Below, in pieces: positions 20,426 through 29,618 of a stretch of 32,537 nt of DNA (the stretch's first letter is position 1; the number at the start of each line of letters is the position of its first letter). Under the pieces are notes generated by a model. The model made no database searches, was not told where the DNA came from, and saw nothing but the letters and a program-made list of their open reading frames with translations. A program made the translations under genes and the position numbers. The DNA comes from Ministeria vibrans ATCC 50519 (Eukaryota; Opisthokonta; Filasterea): assembly GCA_943704425.1 (NCBI GenBank), contig CALSCP010000425.1, forward strand, positions 74,917-107,453, written 5' to 3'.

Positions 20426-22938
20426 ATGGACTCCGATACAGAGTTCGTGCCACACGAGGTGCTTCAGGAGCTGAGACGCAAGCGGCCGCGCCGGGGCCAG
20501 TCGCGCGACCAGCGAATGCTCGGCGTGTTCTCGCGCGACGACGACGACGACGACGGTGGTGGGTATGGCGGGGCGGGGCTGGGCATGGGCCGCGGTGGCG
20601 ACAGTAGCAGTGACGATGGCGACGCTGGCGAGTACGCGGCGGCCCCGGCTTCGGCTGCAGCGGCAGCAGGAGCACCGCGTTCAAAGTTCGTCGCTGCAAC
20701 GACCACTGCTCCCTCCAGCGGCAACGGCAGCGACAAGCCTGCCAAGCGAAGCACCGGGGGTGGCAGCACGTCTCGCAGAAAAGATGACAGTGCTGGCGGC
20801 GTCGTTGCGGCGGCCAAGTGGGAGAAACACACAAAGGGAGTCGGTTCGAAACTGCTGGCGAAAATGGGGTACACTGGTGGCGGTCTGGGGCGCGAAAGAA
20901 CAGGCATTGCGTCCGCGATCGAAGTCAAGCTGCGTCCGGCACGCGCTGGGCTTGGTGCAGCAGGCGACGAACGCACCAAGAGCGAAGTAAACTCAGAATG
21001 TACTACAGACAAATGACAGAGCGTGACACCATTTTTTCTTCTTCTTTTTTGCAGCGACGTGCCGCTCGACCGGGCAGCGACGACGAGCGAGAAGAAGAGT
21101 TTCAAGACGAACTGGCGACGTTGCGTAGCACCGGACGAGTAGGAGGCAGCAGCGGCGAACGTCGACACAAGCAGAAGATCTCATTTCGCAGTGCAGCGAG
21201 CGTCGCGGCCGAAGCAGCCGGTCAGCCGTCGGCTGTTGCGTCGTCCATCTCCTCTTCGACGCCGCTCATTGACATGTCGGCGCCTGGTGGTGCGCGTGTG
21301 CTCTCGGGCTACGACAACATTGCAACGATGACGGCACAGCAACAGCAGCAGGCACTGCAGGAGAGCAGTACGGGCGAGGTGAGTCGTTCCGTTCCCGAAC
21401 TCGTACACAACCTGCGATTGCTTGTGGACCTTGCCGAACACGACGTGCAACAGTTGGGACGTCGTATTCGTGCCGATCGCGACGCCATGGTAGCGACTCG
21501 TGCGCAGCTGGAGCGGGCCACAACCAAGGCAGAGAGTGAGACGGCACGACTCGACCGAGTCGAGGAGGTCCAGAAACTACTGCACATGTGCAGTGAGCGT
21601 GATCTCAGTGCCACAGCTCTGTACGAGTTGTGCCAGCTGTTGCAATCGCGCTACCCCGAAGAGTATCGTGTGCTCGACGTGAAGCGGGTTGTGTTGGCAC
21701 TGGTGGTGGCGCGTGAGCAACGCGACATGAGCCAGTGGTCGCCGTTGGAAGAGCCCGCAGAGCACATTGCACGCTGGCGACGCTGGCGGAGTGTGTTGGA
21801 CAACGATCGCAATTGCATTGTGGTGCCGGAGAGTAGTAGAAATGGCACAGTCAGTAGTGAGGGTGATGGTGATGGCGAGGGAGGGGAAGGGGACACGACG
21901 GAGACGGTGTACGCCTTGTTGGCCTGGCACGTCTGGTTTCCACTGGTGCGACCTGCGCTTACGGCATGTTCGACGCGCGATGGGCGTGCTGCCGTGCTGC
22001 TGGAACACTGGGTGGAGGTGGTGCCGCTGTGGATCGGAGTGCTCTGTGCGGAAATCGTGTGTCCAAAGTTGGAGAAGGCAGTGGAGCTGTGGAGTGCCCA
22101 GACCAGCGCGGAGGGCACGCCCGACTGGCTGTTGGCCTGGCTGCCACTGCTGGGCGACCGACTGCCACTCAAAACGGTTGCAAGGAAGCTTGCCAATGCG
22201 TTGCTGGAGTGCCCTCTGGGCGATGCGGATGCGGTTGCCTCAGTGTTGCCATGGAAACAGGTGTTCAGTCGTCGTGACATGAGTTCTCTTGTGCGTGTGA
22301 TTGTGCCTCGCTTGCAAATGGAGCTCACGGAAATGGATGTGAGTCCTGCCTCGCGCGATCTTTCGCCCTTTCGCTGGCTTCTCAAATGGCTTCCGGTCAT
22401 TGGCCAGCGTCAAGTGGTCTCTCTGCTCGACGAATCATTCTTCCCGCGCTTTCTCGCTGTGCTCGCACACTGGCTCCAGCAGCCACAGGTCGACTATGAC
22501 CAAGTCACCCGCTGGTTCCTCGACTGGAAAGCCGTCTTTCCGGACTCGCTTCTCAGCCACGAGCGGATCAAGCAGTACTTCACTCGCGCACTGGACCTTA
22601 TGAACCGCGCAGTGGACCCCGACGCCGCAATGCCCGAGCCCACTGAACCTCCACCCTCGCGAACTTCACTCGCACCGACCGCTTTCACACATCCATCGAC
22701 CGCCATGGCTTCGTTCCGCGACACAGTGCAGTCGCTCGCAGATGCACACGGGCTGCTCTTCATGCCCTTACCCAACCGTCGCCAAGACGGCCATCAAGTC
22801 TTCTCGCTCGGCTCGGGCGCCACCGCCCGTTCTCTTCTGCTCTATCTCGATCGAGCCGTTGCCTTTGTCTACTCCTCCGATCGCAGAAAGTGGCTACCCA
22901 CCCCACTTGACAAGCTCATCGACTTGGCCTCTGTATAG
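20426..22938 (+). CDS. TFIP11: TFIP11 / Ntr1-type G-patch splicing factor
   Basis: Exons 20426-20986 and 21055-22938 give 814 residues, close to the human length. The acidic N-terminus contains Asp, Gly and Ala runs. The G-patch (about 131-178) reads GVGSKLLAKMGYTGGGLG. After a basic/acidic linker with a heptad-like helix (around 320-370) comes the GCFC-type domain. This has LLEHWVEVVPLWI, WLLAWLPLLGDRLP and WFLDWKAVFPDSLL, and the typical C-terminal end with GLLFMPLPNR, LYLDRAVAFVY and WLPTPLDKLI. In yeast and human this protein activates the DEAH helicase Prp43/DHX15 to take apart the intron-lariat spliceosome. The single intron has a GTAAAC donor and a pyrimidine-rich GCAG acceptor and is phase 0. 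Confidence 0.93.
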
Positions 22939-22951
22939 TGCAAGATTATTT

Positions 22952-23283
22952 TTATTCTTTCATTCTTTCGCCCACTGGAGAAAATTCTCTCGGCACCCTC
23001 TGGTGCTCATACAGAATACCCAATTCTCTCTCAATCGCGCTCTCACCCTTTCCCTCTCGCAACATTGCACTCCGCACACACTCACTGTACACACTCTTCC
23101 AGGTCGATGCCAACACAGTGCCAGTGAACTCGGAAGAGTGACATCGGCGTAAGTGTTTCCGCAGACTGCCGGCCGTTGACACTGAGTGCGAGCAGATGGC
23201 ACATCGAGTGCGATACACACTCAGCACATGAAAAAAACGCACCAACGTCACTCGGCGGATCCGTCCGACATCATCAGTTCCAT
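22952..23283 (-). CDS. Possible small C2H2 zinc-finger protein
   Basis: A minus-strand frame ending at 22952, convergent with TFIP11, encodes one C-x2-C-x12-H-x4-H module and a charged C-terminus. Codon use is exon-like. The frame has no usable ATG upstream of the finger. An ATG at 23283 can be joined to it if a 32-base GT-AG segment (23251-23220) is removed, giving 99 residues, but that intron would be shorter than any other in this window. An upstream exon beyond 23300 is the alternative. No family is recognised; the opposite strand at 23186-23386 is also open and cannot be fully excluded. Confidence 0.3.
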
Positions 23284-23766
23284 GTTGGAGGCGTATGCCC
23301 GGCCCGCTGCCACAGCGACACGCTCCTACGGTTCGCTCATGCGAAAACAAAAACAATTGTCATTTCGTCTCTCTGACTTACTTTGAAGTTTGAACTTACT
23401 TCTTCTATTTACTGTCTCTTACCTCTTCTGATATTATTTTTACTCTCTGATGCCGAAAAGGCCAACCAACGGCCAACGAGTCCTTACTCCTGTTAACTTG
23501 GAGGTCTGACTGGAGAAGGATCACTTTGATCAACATTAGTTTGGTCACGATCAGAATCAATCAATTATTGAATGCCCGTATTGCCTGAATTCCGTTGACC
23601 GTTTAATGTGTAATTGTGTATATGAATGTAATTTGGGCCTTGGGGTTATTATCATTATCATTCTTTTTATTCTCAATTCCGAGGGATATTCATTAATAAT
23701 TATTCTCCTCGAATCTCGATCTCGATCACTATTCACCGGAACTCGGCAGTCGGCACTCCTTTTACG
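23284..23766 (+). promoter_or_regulatory. Region upstream of SBDS
   Basis: This stretch becomes AT-rich after about 23390 and shows no convincing gene on the plus strand. It holds the SBDS promoter and possibly an upstream exon of the minus-strand C2H2 candidate. GTAAGT-like donor words occur on the minus strand at about 23370-23400. Confidence 0.35.
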
Positions 23767-24574
23767 ATGTCGCACATTATCACTCCGGCGAATCAAAAGA
23801 GACTCACGAACATTGCGATCGTGCGATACAAACGCAGTGGGCTTCGCTTTGAAGTCGCTTGCTACAAGAACAAAGTTGTCGGATGGCGTTCGGGCGTGTA
23901 AGTGACACACTGAGTGTGTTGTGTGTGTGTGTGTGTCTGTGTGCTCCTTTGCGTCTGTCGTGTTGTTGCATGGTGGGTGTGTGTGCTAGGCGCGAAGGGG
24001 CGTTGCTTGAAGCGCAGTGTGTCGGTCGCTCTTGCGTAATCCTCTTTGTCGTCCGTTTTGCAGAGAGAAAGATATTGACGAAGTGCTTCAAACGCACACA
24101 GTCTTCACCAACGTGGGCAAAGGTACGGGGCGGGGAGCAGGGTTGGCACGATGTGTGTGTATTGCGCAAGGAGTGACGCCAGAGACGTAGGTCAGAGCGC
24201 CAAACGGGATGATCTCGTCAAGGCATTTGGGACAGCCGATCAAGATGTGATCTGTCGACAGGTGATGCGCGCCGTCGAGAGTGTCTGCGCCAGTACTAAT
24301 CATGTGTGTGCGTCTCTCTCTCTATCACTTTGTCTCTTTATCACTTTGTCTCTCTATCACTTTGTCTCTCTATCACTTTGTCTCTCTATCACTTTGTCTC
24401 TCTATCACTTTGTCTCTCTATCAATTTGTCTCTCTATCACTTTGTCTCTCTATCACTTTGTCTCTCTATCACTTTGTCTCTCTATCAATTTGTCTCTCTA
24501 TCACTTTGTCTCTCTATCACTTTGTCTCTCTATCACTTTGTCTCTCTATCACTTTGTCTCTCTATTACTTTGTT

Positions 24575-24635
<61 letters not shown>

Positions 24636-25359
24636 CTTTGTTTTTTTTCTCCCTCCTTTCTGTCTGTCTGTCTGTCTCTCTCTGGTAGATTCTGGCCAAG
24701 GGAGACTTGCAAGTGTCGGAGAAGGAGCGAGCGGAACATCTGGAGTCGATGTATAAGGAAATCGCTGCAATTGTCGCTGAGAAGTGTGTCAATCGCGAAA
24801 CCAATCGGCCGTACCCCATGTCAGTCATTGGTACTATTGATGAATGAGAGCGAGCGTGGTGAGAGAGTGCTTTATTGAGTGTGTGTGTGTGTGTTGTGTG
24901 ATTGGGTGTAGAGCGAGCAATGCGCGAAGAACTGCACTACTCCGTCAAACCGACTCGAAACAGCAAGCAACAAGTACGAATGGGATGAACTGAATCTGTG
25001 GAGATATAATGTATGGGTCCGTTTAGGCATTGGAAGTGATCAAAGGACTTGAGAGTGTGATGAGCATTCGACGGGCGCAAATGGTGATTCTGATTGGAGT
25101 GCCAAGAGAGAGCGCAAAGCGGGTGCAGGAGCGACTTGCTGGGCTGTTGGGGGATGGAGGTGCTAGTGGTAGCAGTGAGGGGACGAGTGAGAGTGAGAGT
25201 GTGACGTGGGTTGCGGGGGAATGTGAGATTCGCTCGTTGGTTGACCCCGGTCGGTTTGCGGCGGTGGAGGAGACGGTTCGTAATGAGACCAAAGGGAAAG
25301 GTCGCGTGGAGGTGATGAGCTGGAAGAATGCGGAGGAGGGAGACAGTGAGTTGGAGTGA
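23767..25359 (+). CDS. SBDS: SBDS ribosome maturation factor
   Basis: Six exons: 23767-23897, 24064-24122, 24191-24261, 24689-24830, 24912-24973, 25027-25359; 265 residues against 250 in human. The protein works with the GTPase EFL1 to release eIF6 from the 60S subunit. The N-terminal FYSH domain includes [20 protein letters not shown], the central helical domain has [11 protein letters not shown] and [19 protein letters not shown], and the C-terminal ferredoxin-like domain has LVDPGRF and [10 protein letters not shown]. All splice joins restore conserved text. A Gly/Ser/Glu-rich insertion (about 25150-25205) in the C-terminal domain is the main difference from human. Intron 3 (427 bases) is almost filled by a tandem repeat and a CT run. 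Confidence 0.95.
24323..24578 (+). repeat. Sixteen tandem copies of a 16-bp unit in SBDS intron 3
   Basis: Sixteen units of TATCACTTTGTCTCTC lie head to tail. Copies 7 and 11 (starting 24419 and 24483) carry the same variant, CAATTT for CACTTT. This points to amplification of a four-unit (64-base) block. A CT run follows to about 24631, and then one more partial unit. Confidence 0.95.
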
Positions 25360-25517
25360 GTGTGTATGAGAGAGAAAGAGAGAGGAGAGATAGAGAAACA
25401 AACAAAGAGAAAGCTGTTAAACTATACAATCTGAATAAGAAAATTAATTAATTATTAATAATAATAATAATAATAATAATTATGGTTAATATTAATTTAA
25501 TTATATTCATCTGTGAT

Positions 25518-28101
25518 ATGTCCTTGTTACACACACTGGTGTGCATATCGGCTGTGATGGCAGTGTGCCAGGGAACGTGTCTCAACGGCGGCACTCTGCT
25601 GCCCTCCGCCCTGTACGCCCCGCCAGCCCTCGCCCGCCGCTCTCCTCACCCCTCCTGTCTTCCCTTCCCATTGCCAGATGTCAGTGCGCTTCCGGGTACA
25701 CCGGGAGCGTCTGTGAGACGCCCTTTCACATCGAACTCCTCTCATTCAATGGTGTTGTGTCGATTTTTGATGTGACCACTGTGACCAGTGCGCTGACCGC
25801 CGTTGTCTCCGGCTCCGTTGCGGACGTAGAAGTGACGATCAAGTCTCTCACCCACTCGTAAGCAGCCCTCTTTATACTCTCTTCTGTGTGTGAATTGCTT
25901 TTTCTGTATAGTTACATTGGTGACTTGAAGTTATCGCTCATTTCACCTTCTCTCACGAGCGTCACGCTTATCGAGGAGCGCGGTGGAGGCAGCAACAACC
26001 TTATTGATGTGACCTTCACTTCTTCTACGACGCGCACTCTTGCTGGGTGAGTGTAGCAAACCTGATCTCTGACTGAGTGTTGACTGATCGTCCGAACTCC
26101 CCGCAGTGCGACTGTTCCCTACTCTGGCTCCTATCAGCCCGAGCAATCATTTTCAGCGTTTACCGGCGAGCAATCTGCTGGAATATGGACGCTAGAAATC
26201 AGCGATGTGGCGCTTCAAGATCAAGTAAGAACTCAACACTATTTTGTTCACTGATCAACACATTCCTCTTGTGACTTTCAGGGCCAGCTGAGAGAATACT
26301 CGATCACTATCACGTCCTACGAGGATAGAGACCCCTGCGCATCGTCACCGTGTACCAACAGTGGCACATGCGTTGCCGCGACAGGCGTCCAGTACACCTG
26401 CCAGTGCGCTGTTCACTTCTCTGGCTCCAATTGCGAATTTGTCGACGCGTGCGTGCCAAACCCATGTCAGGGGCTCTCGTCGTGCTCAGGAATTGACGCT
26501 ACTGGCAACCCCATCTGCTCCTGTGCGATTGGGCGCACAGGAGCTCTTTGTGAAACAGACACCAGTGCGTGTGATTCGTCTCCCTGCCACTCAACCTCAA
26601 CCTGTCAAGCACTCTCTGATCTCTCCTTTTCGTGCATTTGCACTGCTTCCTCCTCCGGCACACTCTGTGACATCCAGTGTGGCTGTCTCAATGGTGGCTC
26701 TTGCTCTCTCGTCGACTCACAGTCGGTCTGTGACTGTCCCGCCGGCTACTCCGGCCCGGTTTGTGAATCGTCTGTTCATATTTATACGGACACGATCGCT
26801 TCGCAATCTACCCGTTACCCTATTGCGGACTACTCGACAGTCGTTATTCCGCTCAATATAATCGAGTCTGGTTATATCATTGGAGTCACAGTAAGACTTT
26901 AAATCTGACCCGAATAAGATTCTCTCTCTTCTTTCTTATTTCCTCTCTTTTTAGGTGTTAGTGTCTATTTCTCACACTTTCACTAGTGATTTATCAATTT
27001 ATCTCGAAAGTCCAGACGGAACTTCCGTAAGCATGCCATTTTTTTAAAAACAATAACAGTTTCTTAACTCACTTAATCATTTTGTTCTTTCTCCCTTCTC
27101 TACTCTATTCTTTTTTTCCTTCTCACTACTCTATTTTTTTTTTCCTTCTCACTCCATCACTTTGTTCTTTCTCCCTTTCTCTATCTACTCTTTATTTCTG
27201 TAGATACGATTAGCAAATGGAGTTGGCGGATCAGGAAACAATTTTGATCGCACTGTACGAACGAATCAGTTTATCTCATATCCACGCACAATGTTTGACG
27301 ACTGTGCCGTTCTTTTTTTGTTTTTTTTATGTTTAGATCTTCAATGACTATGCGAGTCAAACGATTTCAAGCGGACAAGCGCCTTTTCGTGGAGAGTTTA
27401 AACCTACCCAGTCAATGGGAGTGTTTGTGTGCCAAGCAGGAGTGAGCTCAGTGGGACAGTGGGAAGTGCGGGTGCAAGACGCAGTGGGAGGGGATGAGGG
27501 GCAGGTGACGCTGGTTGAGCTGGTGTTGGAGTTGGTGGAAAATGTGCCGTTTGCACAGTGTTCATCGTTCAAGCGGACTGTGCCCTTTCCGCTGTTGAGC
27601 AGTGGGCTATCGAATGCGGGTGGGAATGGGGGTGGGAGTGGGAGTGTGGTGGGGATTGTGGTGGGGGTTTTGGTGGGGATGTGTGTGGCGACCATTCTGG
27701 TTTTACTGTATGTGCGAATGAGGAAGCAGAGGCGTGCGACTGCACTTGCACACTACTCGAACAGCACCATCACAACAGCAGAAGCACCGCCTACGAACCA
27801 CTCCCATCCCACTGAACCGACTGCCTTGGAATTGGAATTGGAAGTGGAAGCACCCGATTCCTTTGGAGTGGCCTCTGCTACTGCTCCTCCGTCCTATGTC
27901 GCTGCAGCTCACTCTGACCATCCCATAATTAGTCCCGTTGTCTCTCCAGTGCCCTCTCACGCACGAATGAGTAATCTGATGAGCGACAACACGGACCACA
28001 ACATCGATGGAGATCATGACGAGGAGTTGGATGATACAATGTTGCCCAGTTACGATGAGCTTTTTGAGGAAAGGACTGACGAAACGTTCTCACATGTGTA
28101 A
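25518..28101 (+). CDS. EGF/P-domain membrane receptor A
   Basis: Eight exons: 25518-25612, 25678-25857, 25912-26046, 26107-26224, 26282-26890, 26955-27026, 27204-27254, 27337-28101; 674 residues (12 more if the in-frame ATG at 25482 is used). Order: signal peptide; a Cys-poor EGF module; a first proprotein-convertase-type P domain (exons 2-5: YIGDLKLSLISPS, VPYSGSYQP, GIWTLEISD, GQLREYSITI); four EGF modules in exon 5; a second P domain (DLSIYLESPDGTS, GSGNNFDRT, FNDYASQ, APFRGEF, GQWEVRVQDA); a Gly-rich stalk; one membrane helix (VVGIVVGVLVGMCVATILVL); and a cytoplasmic tail with APPSY and a near-terminal LPSYDELF. There is no protease domain. Probable cell-surface adhesion or sensing receptor, by inference. 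The downstream gene is a paralogue. Confidence 0.85.
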
Positions 28102-28470
28102 CATTAAAAACTTTATGTGAATAGAATTACTTTTTAATTTTGTTTCATTCGTTGTTCATTTTTATATTTTTAAGTGCACCCTATCGTTTCGATATGAGTC
28201 AATGATAGAAGCGTTGGGGTTTATTACTCTTTGTGTGTGTGTGTGTGTGTGAATAATCTGCCTTTAAATCCTAACTATTATTATTACTTATTAGAAATCA
28301 ATGAAGTGAAACGTCAAACGTTTACTCAACAGATAAAAGTTACAATGTATAACAATACAATTATTTTAATATTATTTTAATAAGTTGTCGCTTTTGAAAT
28401 CACTTTGAAACTTAATACCGTCTTCCGATCTCTGAGACAGTCTGACTATTTTTTTGACCACAAATCCGCT
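28102..28470 (+). other. Spacer between the two EGF/P-domain genes
   Basis: AT-rich sequence without a gene, including a short GT run at 28232-28250. It must hold the 3' end of receptor A and the promoter of receptor B. No specific motif is recognised. Confidence 0.5.
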
Positions 28471-29578
28471 ATGCGCCTCCGCCTGCTTTGCGCCCTGTCT
28501 CTGTTATCAGTGTGCCAAGCAGCGTGCATGAATGGAGGCGTGAGCTCTGGTGGTGGAACGTACGAGACAGACATTCAGACAAAAAACACACTGAGAGGGA
28601 CAAGACACGGCGACTCACCCCTCGCACGCATCCCCCGCAGGTGCAGCTGTCCCGTGCGGTACACCGGCAGCGAGTGCGAGTCGTTTCTGGGCGCAGAGAC
28701 GCTGGCGTTTGCCGGTGACGTTGCGCTCGACGACGCCCAGACGACAGCGAGCACTCTCGACGCGCTGCTCCCTGGCCAGATCACCGACGTCGCCGTCACC
28801 ATTGTCGACCTTGCCCACGCGTAAGTTGATTCTGCTTCCGACCCGCTTTTCGCAGTCCGATGGGAATTTTCGCAGTTATTTTTGTGCGGTGGTCGACCTG
28901 ACATGAACCATGTCGCCATGGCTGCCAGCGCGACTTGCATTGCATCGCAAAGTATGCACGTGCCGCTGGATCAACGCCTGTGCGTCGTTCTGGGGTCCTT
29001 TCAGATCGTTGTTCGCGAAAACAACCTACACATCATATTGTACCAAGTTCCATAACGTCTTTTTCTTTTTCCTTCCCATCAGATCACTCGGCGAACTGAG
29101 TCTTGAGCTGATCTCACCGGAAGGGACCGCTGTTGCACTGATCACCCAACGCGGTGCTTCTGCACAGAATCTGTACAACGTCACATTCACATCGAGTGCC
29201 GCACGTCTCATCTCAAAGTACAAGGCAGTTGAGGCCGTCTCTTGACTGACTTGTGAACTGCTTTCCTTTGATAGTGCCACTGCGCCCTTTTCGGGGGATT
29301 ACCAGCCGGAGTCATCACTTTCCATTCTCAATGGTGAAAATCCCGTTGGCGATTGGATTCTACAAATCACCGACTCTGCCGCAGGAAACACTGTACGATA
29401 AAAAGAACACGACAGAGAGAGAGAGAGAGAGAGGGAGAGGGAGAGGGAGAGAGAGAGGGAGAGGGAGAGAGAGAGGAGGGAGAAAGAAACAAAGTGATAG
29501 AGAGAGAAATGAGAAACGTAGTGCAAGAGAGAGGTAAAGGAAGGAGAAAAAAACAAAACAAGGGAGAGTGGAGGGAGA

Positions 29579-29618
<40 letters not shown>

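Noticed and set aside
20464-21168. Minus-strand open frame of 234 codons
   Set aside because: It is antisense to the TFIP11 G-patch exon, rich in Ser/Pro/Ala from the GC-skewed opposite strand, and matches no family.
21651-22400. Minus-strand open frame of 249 codons
   Set aside because: It is a shadow of the TFIP11 GCFC domain; the Ser-rich content reflects codon bias on the other strand.
24151-24756. Open frames of Ser/Leu/Cys/Phe repeats across the SBDS intron
   Set aside because: They are translations of the 16-bp tandem repeat and the CT run inside an intron whose flanking exons are fixed by SBDS conservation.
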